From Rhodococcus sp. KRD162 (lineage in GTDB: Bacteria > Actinomycetota > Actinomycetes > Mycobacteriales > Mycobacteriaceae): a DNA stretch of 64,000 nucleotides. Positions 57,413 through 64,000 of this stretch are shown piece by piece. Where the stretch lies: positions 1-64,000 of the forward strand of contig NZ_JABFAU010000001.1 of the NCBI RefSeq assembly GCF_017168335.1. The letters are read 5' to 3'. Numbering within the stretch: the stretch's first letter is position 1; each line of letters opens with the position of its first letter. The notes below the pieces were generated by a model. The model ran no database searches, had not been told where the DNA came from, and saw nothing but the letters and a program-made list of their open reading frames with translations. The translations under genes were made by a program, and so were the position numbers.

Positions 57413-57613
57413 ATGGCAGGCAAGAAGATCGACAGAGTCCATGCACAATCTGCATTGGAGACGGTTCGCGAAAATCCCGGAATCGCACTGATCGCCGCTG
57501 CGCCCGCGTTGGTGGTGTTGGCAGTGGTGTGGTGGTTGCTCGGATTCCCCGCGGCGTTGATTCTGTTGATCGCAGCGGGTGGTGCCGGCTATCTGTATCT
57601 CAGAAACCGTTAG
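57413..57613 (+). CDS. Small membrane protein, 66 residues
   Basis: The protein starts MAGKKIDRVHAQSALETVRE, followed by two closely spaced hydrophobic segments (ALIAAAPALVVLAVVWWLL and FPAALILLIAAGGAGYLYL), and ends RNR. An AGGGAG ribosome-binding site (57401-57406) decides the ATG at 57413. It is probably a small two-span membrane protein of unknown function. The stop codon lies in the first copy of a 19-bp tandem repeat. Confidence 0.65.
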   Translation: MAGKKIDRVHAQSALETVRENPGIALIAAAPALVVLAVVWWLLGFPAALILLIAAGGAGYLYLRNR

Positions 57614-57655
57614 TCGTCTCAGGAACCGTTAGTCGTCTCAGGATCCATTAGTCGG
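57606..57655. repeat. 19-bp tandem repeat between convergent genes
   Basis: About 2.6 copies of ACCGTTAGTCGTCTCAGGA with a 19-base period, beginning in the last codons of the small membrane protein gene and running into the end of the phosphatase gene. The third copy is diverged (TCCATTAGTCGG). Confidence 0.85.
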
Positions 57656-58175
57656 TTTCGGCGCGGGGGATACAGAACTCGGTGATCGTGGCCGATCCGG
57701 CAGCCATCTCTGCCCAGGACTGCTCGGTGGTGAGCACCGCAATCGCGGACGTAGGGAAGCGATGTCGGACCTCGCGGGCCAGGTCGGTGTCGTCGTCGGT
57801 CGCCAATTCGAGTGCTGTCCAGGGGATTCCCGGTTCGTGTCCGACGACCAACAGCGTCGAGACGGCCACGTCGTCGAAATAGGTGTCCGCAAGACGGATC
57901 TCGTCGATGATCTCGTCCGCCGACCCGCCGTAGATGTCTCGCTCGAATCGAGTGGGCGCATCGCCCAGCCCGGTTGCGGCCAAGGTTTCTCGGGTGCGTA
58001 GGGCGGTCGAGCACAGGACTGCATCGACGGTGCCGACGTGCTCGCTGATCCAGGCTCCGGCGAGTCCGGCCTCGCGTTGGCCGCGCGGTGCCAGGGGACG
58101 CTCGTGGTCGGGAATTCCGTCGGGGTAGCCGGATTTGCCGTGCCGCATCAGCACGAGGGTCCTAGTGGTCGCCAT
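57648..58175 (-). CDS. Histidine phosphatase family protein (SixA-like)
   Basis: A 175-residue branch-1/2-type histidine phosphatase of the SixA subgroup. The phospho-acceptor His12 is in LVLMRHGKSGYP. Other parts are RPLAPRGQREAGLAGAWISE, LCSTALRTRETL and VVGHEPGIPW, with the second His. SixA removes phosphate from phosphohistidine in phosphorelays or PTS proteins, and actinobacterial substrates are not known. ATG 58175 is preferred (GGTGGA upstream) over a GTG 9 bases earlier. It overlaps the start-distal end of the gtrA gene by 14 bases. Confidence 0.88.
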   Translation of the reverse strand: MATTRTLVLMRHGKSGYPDGIPDHERPLAPRGQREAGLAGAWISEHVGTVDAVLCSTALRTRETLAATGLGDAPTRFERDIYGGSADEIIDEIRLADTYFDDVAVSTLLVVGHEPGIPWTALELATDDDTDLAREVRHRFPTSAIAVLTTEQSWAEMAAGSATITEFCIPRAETD

Positions 58176-58704
58176 GCTGTCCACCGTAAACGGTCAGAGC
58201 GTGCGAATCGGTTAGAACGTCCACCGGTTCCGGGAAGACGAATCGGCGCATCGCCCACCATCGAAATGCGGTCGCCAACAGGGTGCCGATGATGGAACCA
58301 CTGACGAAGTCCGCGATGTTCTCGGTGAGGAAGGACACGTTGGGAGCACGGAGATCCAGCACGTAACTCGACGCCCAGAGCGGGAGTTGGTTGATCGCCA
58401 GGCCGGTTCCGGCGACGATGAAGAAGAGCGCTGCCTCATGGTGTCGACGACGTCCGCCGCGGGCTGTGAAGGACCATTCGCGGTTGAGGATGTAGGACAC
58501 GATCGTCGCGATCAGAACGGCCAGAACGTTCGCCGTCACAGGCTTGTCCTGCAGGATCGTCCACTTCAGGCCGAAGAACAGGACGACGGTCACGACGAAG
58601 GTGATCGCTCCCACGATGAGGAACTTCAGGGCCTCCGCGTGCTTGACGAGGGGCTCGAGCCATCGCTGGGGAACGTGGTCGGTGAGGCGGTCGGACACAT
58701 GCAT
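58162..58704 (-). CDS. GtrA family membrane protein
   Basis: A 180-residue GtrA-like protein with four membrane spans: FLIVGAITFVVTVVLFFGLK, VLAVLIATIVSYILNREWSF, ALFFIVAGTGLAINQLPLWA and VSGSIIGTLLATAFRWWAMR. The YILNREWSF (R/KxxTF-type) motif after span 2 is diagnostic. The family is linked to transfer of polyprenyl-phosphate-linked sugars, such as arabinogalactan precursors. The 3' end runs into the phosphatase gene, so both are probably one transcript. The function is inferred from the family. Confidence 0.88.
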   Translation of the reverse strand: MHVSDRLTDHVPQRWLEPLVKHAEALKFLIVGAITFVVTVVLFFGLKWTILQDKPVTANVLAVLIATIVSYILNREWSFTARGGRRRHHEAALFFIVAGTGLAINQLPLWASSYVLDLRAPNVSFLTENIADFVSGSIIGTLLATAFRWWAMRRFVFPEPVDVLTDSHALTVYGGQHGDH

Positions 58705-58766
58705 CCCATCGACGTTACCTCGAGTAAGGGATTGGGTTCGCCGGTGAACGATAGGCTCGCGGCGTC

Positions 58767-59960
58767 ATGAACAGAGCCCGCTTGTCCGTCCTGGTGGTCT
58801 TCTTCGTCAACGGCGCGGTGTTCGCGAACTGGGCTCCCCGCATTCCGGAGATACAGAACGCGTTGTCGATCGATGTCGCGACGCTCGGGCTCGCATTGAC
58901 CGGAGTCGGTCTCGGCGGGCTCGCGGCCGCGCCCCTGGCGGCCTCGCTGGTTCGACGGTTCGGCAGTCGGTGGGCGATTCTGGCCTCGGGCTTGCTGTTG
59001 TGCTCTTCGTTCGTGCTCCCCGCAGTGGCCGTCTCGTGGTGGACGCTGCTTGCCGCGCTGGTGCTGCTCGGCGGTGCGGACTCGGTGATGGACATTTCCA
59101 TGAACGCGCAGGGCGTGCTCGTCGAGGAACGCCTTGGTAGATCGGTGCTGAGCAGCTTCCATGCTGCGTGGAGCGTCGGTGCCGTGGTCGGGGGAGTCAC
59201 CGGTGCGGCGGCGGCAGGCGTCCGGATGCCGGTAGCTGCGCACTTCGGCTTGGTGGCTGTGGTGCTGGGGGCGGTCCTGGCTGCAGTCGGGCGGGGCCTG
59301 CTGGGCCCGGAACCCGTCGCGCCCACATCCGATGTCGACCGCGACGTGCCGCAGGTGGTCGTCCGTCCCACCGCCGCGCTGGCGATGCTCGGTGTCGTCG
59401 TACTGCTCGCGGGTTTGATGGAGGACTTTCCGCAGTCGTGGAGCGCTGTCTACATGACGACGGAAGAGGGCGCGGGTCCCGGCTCGGCGGGTATCGCATT
59501 CGTAGCCTTCTCGGCGGCGATGCTGATCGGCCGGTTGGTCGGAGATCGGATCGTCGATCGGTTCGGGCCGTCCGCGGTGTTGACGGGTGGCGCGTCTGTG
59601 GTCGCCGTGGCTTTCCTCGTCATCCTGGGGGTGTCGAGTCTCGCCGCGGATCTACCGGTACTGGTCATAGCGGCCTTCGCCCTTGCAGGTCTGGGCTCGA
59701 GTCCGCTGTTTCCTGTCGTCTTCAGCCTGGCCGGGCGGCTCCCGGGTATGTCCTCGGCCGCGGCCATCTCGGTCGTCTCGCTGGTCTCACGCATCGGTTT
59801 TCTTCTGGCACCGTTGGCGGTCGGTCACGTCGTGGACGCGTCGGGCTTCGGACCGGTGCTGGCTGCTATCGCAGCGGCCGGTGTCGTCGTTGCGGTGATC
59901 GGCTGGTGTTACGGCCGCAGATTCCCCATCGATACCGATCAGAGCCGCGACCGAAGATAG
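58767..59960 (+). CDS. MFS transporter
   Basis: A 397-residue major facilitator with twelve likely spans. It starts MNRARLSVLVVFFVNGAVFA, followed by NWAPRIPEIQNAL. The loop 2-3 region contains LVRRFGSRWAILASGLLLCS, matching the conserved G-x-x-x-D/R-R signature loosely. ADSVMDISMNAQGVLVEERL resembles a group of sugar or drug exporters (FucP/YfcJ-like). The substrate is unknown. It is convergent with a TetR regulator gene, with 22 bases of overlap. Confidence 0.87.
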   Translation: MNRARLSVLVVFFVNGAVFANWAPRIPEIQNALSIDVATLGLALTGVGLGGLAAAPLAASLVRRFGSRWAILASGLLLCSSFVLPAVAVSWWTLLAALVLLGGADSVMDISMNAQGVLVEERLGRSVLSSFHAAWSVGAVVGGVTGAAAAGVRMPVAAHFGLVAVVLGAVLAAVGRGLLGPEPVAPTSDVDRDVPQVVVRPTAALAMLGVVVLLAGLMEDFPQSWSAVYMTTEEGAGPGSAGIAFVAFSAAMLIGRLVGDRIVDRFGPSAVLTGGASVVAVAFLVILGVSSLAADLPVLVIAAFALAGLGSSPLFPVVFSLAGRLPGMSSAAAISVVSLVSRIGFLLAPLAVGHVVDASGFGPVLAAIAAAGVVVAVIGWCYGRRFPIDTDQSRDRR

Positions 59961-60544
59961 GTGCGCAACGACTGTCGTACCTCCTCGGCTGCAAACTGGT
60001 CGGGATATGTCACTGCCTGCAGAGTCAGCCCATCGATGAACGTGTGCAGTTCGGCGGCAGCGTGTTCGTCCGCGGCGCGGACGAATGTGAAGGCGGGAGA
60101 GCCCGGTCGATCGAGATCGTGCAGGTGTGCCCACGCGAGCCGGCACAGGTACCGACTGCCGAACCATCCTGCCGTCTTGAGGGCGGCGAGTCGTTCGTCG
60201 AATCGGGCTCGCACGATCGCTTCCAGCCAGACCGACGCTTCGGCTCGGCGGTCCTCGTCGAGTGGTAGCAACTCTTCGAGCACGCGGATTGCGCGTACGT
60301 GGCCGTCACCGTCGGTCGGGTGCGTCTCCAAGCGATGTACGACGCGTTGCGTCATGGCCTCGGCCGCGAACAGGACGAGTTCTCCTTGGTCGGAGAAGTA
60401 GTACCGCAGTGACCCGGGCGAGACTCCGGCTTCGGCGGCAACGCTGCGCACCGTCGCCCCGTTCATCCCGGCTCGTTCGATGACGCGCCACACCGCAGCG
60501 ACGATCTCGGCCCGGCGTGCGTCGTGGTCGACGATCTTCGGCAT
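59939..60544 (-). CDS. TetR-family transcriptional regulator
   Basis: A 201-residue TetR regulator. The helix-turn-helix is in residues 8-54 (ARRAEIVAAVWRVIERAGMN, GATVRSVAAEAGVSPGSLRY, YF). The C-terminal ligand domain is like BetI/AcrR members (ELLPLLDEDRRAEASVWLEA-type). It is divergent from the GAP-family membrane gene, with a 65-base gap that contains a promoter; this gene is the most likely regulatory target. It is convergent with the MFS gene on its other side. Confidence 0.92.
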   Translation of the reverse strand: MPKIVDHDARRAEIVAAVWRVIERAGMNGATVRSVAAEAGVSPGSLRYYFSDQGELVLFAAEAMTQRVVHRLETHPTDGDGHVRAIRVLEELLPLDEDRRAEASVWLEAIVRARFDERLAALKTAGWFGSRYLCRLAWAHLHDLDRPGSPAFTFVRAADEHAAAELHTFIDGLTLQAVTYPDQFAAEEVRQSLRTYLRSRL

Positions 60545-60572
60545 CGGTCTGTTCTAGCACGAGAAAATCTTT

Positions 60573-60601
60573 TTGATACAAGTGTGCTTTCAAGTGATAC
60601 G
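60573..60601 (+). promoter_or_regulatory. Candidate promoter, possibly leaderless
   Basis: TTGATA (60573-60578), a 17-base spacer and GATACG (60596-60601). Transcription would start at about 60608-60610, which is the GTG of the GAP-family gene, so the mRNA may have no leader. The spacer contains two CAAGTG direct repeats that could bind the divergent TetR regulator. Confidence 0.5.
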
Positions 60602-60609
60602 GTACAGCT

Positions 60610-61251
60610 GTGTTAATTAAGCTGACGGGGCTGGCGTTGGTGGACAGCATCGGTGTCGGCACTCTTGCGGTTCCGCTGTGGATGATGCTGCGGCCGTCGT
60701 TCCGGGCGCGGGTCGTTCTGCTGCATCTGACTGTGTTGGGACTGATCTACCTCGGGGTCGGTATCGCCGTGTGGGCAGGCACCGATGGGCTGAGCGTGGC
60801 GCTTCCCGGCAACGCGTGGATTCGCTTGGCGGTGGGGCTTGTGGTTGTGGCCACGGGGCTGGTCTGTGACCGTCGGCGGCGGGGTGAGGGCAGGACGTGG
60901 TGGACGCGGCCCCCTAGGGGTGTTCGCGGGGTGGTGCTGCTCGCTGCGGTTGTGGGCGCGGTGGAGGTGGCGACGATGCTGCCCTACTTCGTGGCGATCG
61001 ACACCGTGGGCGAGGCCGGACGGGGATGGGGCGTCTCGGCGCTGCTGCTCGCGGGTTACGTGCTGGTGACACTCGCGCCGGCGCTCGTCCTGCTCGCAAT
61101 CAGAGTATTTGCGCAAGAACATGTTTCGTCGATCATTCCCGCGCTGCTCCGGTGCGTGGATCGCTGGAACGGGGGCTTGACGGCAACGGTGTTGCTCGTG
61201 GTGGGCGCACTACTGGCCGCGGATGCGGCACTCGAACTGAACCTGGTCTGA
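60610..61251 (+). CDS. GAP family (Sap-like) membrane protein
   Basis: A 213-residue membrane protein with about six spans, beginning at GTG 60610 (LIKLTGLALVDSIGVGTLAV, PLWMML). The family motif ALVDSIGVGTLAVPLWML is close to the GAP/'Sap, sulfolipid-1-addressing protein' group that helps lipid export in mycobacteria. A basic loop CDRRRRGEGRTWWTRPPRG follows span 3. It is divergent from the TetR gene and may be controlled by it. A role in lipid transport is inferred from the family. Confidence 0.8.
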   Translation: MLIKLTGLALVDSIGVGTLAVPLWMMLRPSFRARVVLLHLTVLGLIYLGVGIAVWAGTDGLSVALPGNAWIRLAVGLVVVATGLVCDRRRRGEGRTWWTRPPRGVRGVVLLAAVVGAVEVATMLPYFVAIDTVGEAGRGWGVSALLLAGYVLVTLAPALVLLAIRVFAQEHVSSIIPALLRCVDRWNGGLTATVLLVVGALLAADAALELNLV

Positions 61252-61285
61252 CCTGACTGTGATCCGAATCGATGAAGGGCAAGCG

Positions 61286-61537
61286 ATGAAAGCAAGAGAT
61301 GCGGGCAGTATCGCCATGATCGTGGCCGGAGCTGTGCTGGCGCTGTTCTTCTGGGACCTGCGGGTGTTGTGGTTTCAGGGCGGCCCGATCGGCTGTCTCC
61401 TGTTGGTGCTCGCGACGGTCGACGTATGGGATTCGCGTCGCGGCACCCCGAAGCAGGGACTGCTTGCGGAACTGCGAGACGACGTCGTCGGCACGAAAGA
61501 CTCGAGCGATGAGTCCGGGCGTGACACTCGTCCGTGA
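61286..61537 (+). CDS. Hypothetical two-span membrane protein
   Basis: An 83-residue protein from ATG 61286 (GAAGGGC ribosome-binding site at 61274-61280). Two hydrophobic spans (AGSIAMIVAGAVLALFFWDL and FQGGPIGCLLLVLATVDVW) are followed by a hydrophilic tail (RRGTPKQGLLAELRDDVVGT, KDSSDESGRDTRP). No family is recognised. It is in the same direction 34 bases after the GAP-family gene and probably belongs to that transcript. Confidence 0.65.
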   Translation: MKARDAGSIAMIVAGAVLALFFWDLRVLWFQGGPIGCLLLVLATVDVWDSRRGTPKQGLLAELRDDVVGTKDSSDESGRDTRP

Positions 61538-61642
61538 CCGGTGCCGCCGACTCGGGTCGCCTGTACGGTACTGAATTCTCGGCGCAGCCGTGATAAACAA
61601 GCTGTTCGGCGATGCTCTACCGAACGGAATGGTGGTGACCTG

Positions 61643-62605
61643 GTGACGACCGGTGTCGACGCGGGGTCCGCTACTCGCTCGCCTCGGCGTGGTCTGGCCG
61701 CAGCAGGCACTGTCGTGATGGTCCTCGGTCTCGTGGCCGGTTGGGTCTTCGTCTACTTCATCGGCCTGGTGGGTGCGCTGTGGCGATTCCGTGAACCGAA
61801 TGCCTCGCCGCCCACCCTCACGCTGTCGGACCAATGGATGGACCTTGCGGTCGGTCTCGCGCAGGTGGCCGTCGGGGCTGTCGCGATTGCGGCTGTGTAC
61901 CTCGTGCGTCGCCGAACCTTGCCTTCGGTGTTGCCGCCGCGTCGCGGCACCGCGTTCGAGGCGGCCATCACCTGGTGTGCGGCAATCGGGGCCGCGTCCG
62001 TGTTGTTGCTCGTGTTGTCGCGGATGGATGTGTTGCGGTTCAGCTTCTCCGTACCGGCTTCGGTCGAATCCGATTGGCTTGCAGTGCTTTCGGCGCTCAC
62101 CGTGGGTTTGCGTGAGGAGCCGATCCTGGTGGCCCTCCCGGTGCTGCTGCTTGTGGGCAGGGTGCCGATCTGGGCGATCGTGGCGTTGTCGGCGTGCATG
62201 CGGGGCCTTCTCTACCTGTACTTCGGCGGCGGCGGCTTCCTGTGGGCGCTGTGCTGGGGCGCGGCCGCGGTGTGGGTGTTCTATCGCTACCGGCGGCTGT
62301 GGGTATTGATCGTGGTGCACGGGTTGGTGATGAACGTCCAGGTCTTCGATCGAGTGATCCCGTCCGAGAACGCAGCGACGATCATGCAGTGGGTCAACAT
62401 ACTGATCCTGTTCACTGCGCTGTTGTGGTGGCTGACTCCCAGAGCGCTCGAGGCGTTTCTGCCGAACACGGTATCCGTGCGGTACAGCGAGTTGACAGCC
62501 GAGATGACGCCCGTGGTGGCCGAGGTCGTGCTCGATCCGAAGAAGCTCGATCCTGGTAGCGGCGATCCGGGTGTGCGTAGAAGCGGACCGCCGGTCACGT
62601 CCTGA
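61643..62605 (+). CDS. CPBP-type intramembrane metalloprotease-like protein
   Basis: A 320-residue protein with about eight spans. The motif VGLREEPILVALPVLLLVGR supplies the double Glu (EE) of the CPBP/Abi family. HGLVMN near residues 230-235 supplies the His and Asn, and FYLYFGGGGFLW-type loops lie between. The usual EExxxR pattern is replaced by EEPILV, so activity is uncertain. GTG 61643 is used; frames upstream lack ribosome-binding sites. The last 11 bases overlap the convergent GNAT gene. CPBP members process prenylated or bacteriocin-related peptides elsewhere; the role here is unknown. Confidence 0.75.
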   Translation: MTTGVDAGSATRSPRRGLAAAGTVVMVLGLVAGWVFVYFIGLVGALWRFREPNASPPTLTLSDQWMDLAVGLAQVAVGAVAIAAVYLVRRRTLPSVLPPRRGTAFEAAITWCAAIGAASVLLLVLSRMDVLRFSFSVPASVESDWLAVLSALTVGLREEPILVALPVLLLVGRVPIWAIVALSACMRGLLYLYFGGGGFLWALCWGAAAVWVFYRYRRLWVLIVVHGLVMNVQVFDRVIPSENAATIMQWVNILILFTALLWWLTPRALEAFLPNTVSVRYSELTAEMTPVVAEVVLDPKKLDPGSGDPGVRRSGPPVTS

Positions 62606-63107
62606 CCATGCGGGCATTGAGGCAGTCCCACTCCGGGTCCAGCACTGTGGTGCCGTCCAATTCGAAACGATGCTTGCGATAGAACGCGATGGCGCGCTCG
62701 TTTCCTGCAGCCAGCCACAGATACGCGGGTTCGTCTGTGCCGCCGATCACGTCGGTCATCAGGTCCGTTGCGATTCCGGTGCCGTGGTGCTCGGGCACCA
62801 CGTTCAGTGACCACAGTTCGGTCGACGCAGGCGCATCGAGGTCGCGTGGTGGGCCGCCGGTGGCGAAACCGACGATGCGCGCATCGCTGGAGTCGACGGC
62901 GCACCGGGTCCGCACACCGCGGCTCGATTCTTCGTCGCGGCGGGCGATGATCCGTTCCCATCGTTCGATGCGATCGCAGGGGCGTATCGCATCGAGCTTG
63001 GCGCTGTTCATCATTCCCGCATACGTGGCCTTCCAGATTGCCACGTGCGCAGTGCCGAGTTGCTCTTCGTCGCCCGGTCGGACGTCACGGATCGTGTAGC
63101 TGGCCAC
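62595..63107 (-). CDS. GNAT family N-acetyltransferase
   Basis: A 170-residue GNAT enzyme. It has the N-terminal strand ASYTIRDVRPGDEEQLGTAH and the acetyl-CoA region ELWSLNVVPEHHGTGIATDL (Q/HHGxGxA-type loop), followed by AYLWLAAGNERAIAFYRKHR and the closing strand FELDGTTVLDPEW. The GTG at 63107 has no ribosome-binding site but TATAAC lies 7 bases upstream on the minus strand, so the mRNA may be leaderless. The acyl acceptor cannot be told from sequence. It overlaps the end of the CPBP gene. Confidence 0.88.
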   Translation of the reverse strand: MASYTIRDVRPGDEEQLGTAHVAIWKATYAGMMNSAKLDAIRPCDRIERWERIIARRDEESSRGVRTRCAVDSSDARIVGFATGGPPRDLDAPASTELWSLNVVPEHHGTGIATDLMTDVIGGTDEPAYLWLAAGNERAIAFYRKHRFELDGTTVLDPEWDCLNARMVRT

Positions 63108-63183
63108 GGTTGTAGTTATACCGATACGGGGGTCGATCGGTCGTCGGAATTTCTTGTCGTACCCCTCTCGTACTATCGAATGT

Positions 63184-63408
63184 ATGTTCGATACGGGTGG
63201 GTGGGGAGCGGCGCAGGCACCGCTGGTCGATGACTGCATTGCAGGGTTTCTCGACGTCATCGCGCTCAACCGTGTCAACGAGAACCTTGCCCGCGCGGCG
63301 ACTGTGCTCGCGTACTGCGATGTGCTCGAGATGCGCCTCGAGGCGGCCGAAGCCGCCGGCGGCGATCCGGGCGAGACCGTCCGCGGTGCCCTGTGCGATC
63401 TGGCGTGA
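63184..63408 (+). CDS. Small protein, possible N-terminal part of a split DUF222 gene
   Basis: A 74-residue protein (MFDTGGWGAAQAPLVDDCIA, then GFLDVIALNRVNENLARAAT) ending in GDPGETVRGALCDLA. The ALNRVNENLARAATVLAYCD helix looks like the N-terminus of DUF222/13E12-type proteins. TACTAT at 63170-63175 is a possible -10, and the ATG may be leaderless. The next frame starts 2 bases after this stop with sequence that matches the middle of DUF222 proteins, so a frameshift or gene split is plausible. Confidence 0.55.
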   Translation: MFDTGGWGAAQAPLVDDCIAGFLDVIALNRVNENLARAATVLAYCDVLEMRLEAAEAAGGDPGETVRGALCDLA

Positions 63409-63410
63409 CG

Positions 63411-64000
63411 ATGACCAAAACGCGTCACGATGCGTCCGTGGTGCACGATGTCGCGGAGCGTCTGCATCGAATGCCGTTGACTGCCTTGCGTTTCGTGACC
63501 GGCAGCTTCGACTGGTCGACGGTGGTCACCATCACCTCGGTCTTGCATCGTGCCAGTGACGAGACGATCGCGAACCTCGAATTCGAGGTGTGTGCATCGG
63601 GTGGTCGAATGCGTCCGCAGGCGCTGCGCAATCGGATCTGGCGGCTGTGGACGAAGGCCGATCCGATCGGTGCCGCAGCGGCCCATGAGACCGCGAAGTC
63701 CGAGGAGCTCGGAGTGAGAGTCGACCGCACCGGTCCGGGCGGGATTGCGTCGCTCATCGCGAAGATCACCGATCTCGAAGCTGCGGAAGCCGACGCACTC
63801 ATCGTCGAGATCGTCGGGACGGTCTGCACGGGCGACCCACGGTCGACGGGTGCGTTGCGGGCCGCGGGTCTGATGGCGTTACTGCACGGCGAGCATTCGC
63901 TGGCGTGTCAGTGCGATCGCGGCGACGACTGCCCGGTGGCGGGCGCTGTCGACGATATTCCTCCTCGGTGCGGGCATCTCCTCCAGATCGTGGTGGCGGT
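63411..64000 (+). CDS. DUF222/13E12-family protein, truncated by window end
   Basis: The frame runs from ATG 63411 off the window edge (196 codons seen, no stop). DUF222-like parts are AERLHRMPLTALRFVTGSFD, WSTVVTITSVLHRASDETIA and STGALRAAGLMALLHGEHSL, followed by ACQCDRGDDCPV (a Cys-rich element before the region that often leads to an HNH nuclease domain). These proteins are found in many copies in actinobacterial genomes and their function is unclear. It may be the continuation of the small frame just upstream. Confidence 0.7.
   Translation, partial: MTKTRHDASVVHDVAERLHRMPLTALRFVTGSFDWSTVVTITSVLHRASDETIANLEFEVCASGGRMRPQALRNRIWRLWTKADPIGAAAAHETAKSEELGVRVDRTGPGGIASLIAKITDLEAAEADALIVEIVGTVCTGDPRSTGALRAAGLMALLHGEHSLACQCDRGDDCPVAGAVDDIPPRCGHLLQIVVA

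Overview
The window is a stretch of high-GC actinobacterial chromosome. It carries the ribosomal-protein/RNA-polymerase region (tRNA-Tyr, tRNA-Thr, tRNA-Met, rpmG, hadAB, tRNA-Trp, secE, nusG, rplK, rplA ... rplJ, rplL ... mkl ... rpoB, rpoC) with the gene order known from mycobacteria and rhodococci. The hadAB dehydratase genes, a complete mce operon beside mkl, an MMPL lipid transporter and the rpoB N-terminus point to a mycolic-acid bacterium. The best guess is Rhodococcus or a close relative; this is inference from gene content, not a database match. I see no prophage, insertion sequence, integron or CRISPR array.

Layout. 0.1-5.6 kb: yajQ, then a conserved forward block of tRNAs, L33, the hadAB beta-hydroxyacyl dehydratase pair, SecE, NusG, L11 and L1, closed by a strong terminator. 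5.6-8.5 kb: two hydrolases on the minus strand. 8.7-14.3 kb: a tightly coupled five-gene operon (thioester-reductase-like SDR, tiny membrane protein, phosphatidylserine-decarboxylase homologue, GNAT-like protein, MMPL exporter) that looks like an uncharacterised lipid biosynthesis and export unit. 14.3-17.1 kb: an ECF sigma/anti-sigma pair facing a CHRD-domain surface protein with a C-terminal sorting-type signal and a lipoprotein sortase, with matching ECF-type promoters between them. 17.2-18.6 kb: L10 leader, rplJ and rplL. 19.0-30.9 kb: Mce lipid importer (Mkl ATPase, two YrbE permeases, MceA-F, two Mce-associated proteins), coupled almost throughout by start/stop overlaps. 31.0-33.6 kb: a single 858-residue protein fusing a class-III aminotransferase to a domain that resembles cyanobacterial acyl-ACP reductase. 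This is the most unusual gene in the window and suggests direct conversion of acyl thioesters to long-chain amines. 33.6-41.8 kb: rpoB and rpoC.

From 41.8 kb on, the region is mixed accessory and housekeeping: VOC proteins, PhoD-like phosphatase, Tat-exported cholesterol-oxidase-like GMC enzyme, EEP phosphatase, glutamine amidotransferase, LLM flavoprotein with a LysR regulator, type II NADH dehydrogenase, a NarL-type two-component system with a membrane protein, a pair of unknown exported proteins, histidine phosphatase, GtrA, MFS/TetR, a GAP-family membrane protein, a CPBP-type membrane protein and a DUF222/13E12-type gene cut by the window end.

Recurrent features are ATGA/GTGA coupling inside operons, convergent genes whose 3' ends overlap, non-ATG starts (GTG, TTG and a probable CTG), and candidate leaderless transcripts. 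Coordinates and motifs were read by eye; family names rest on remembered motifs and were not searched.
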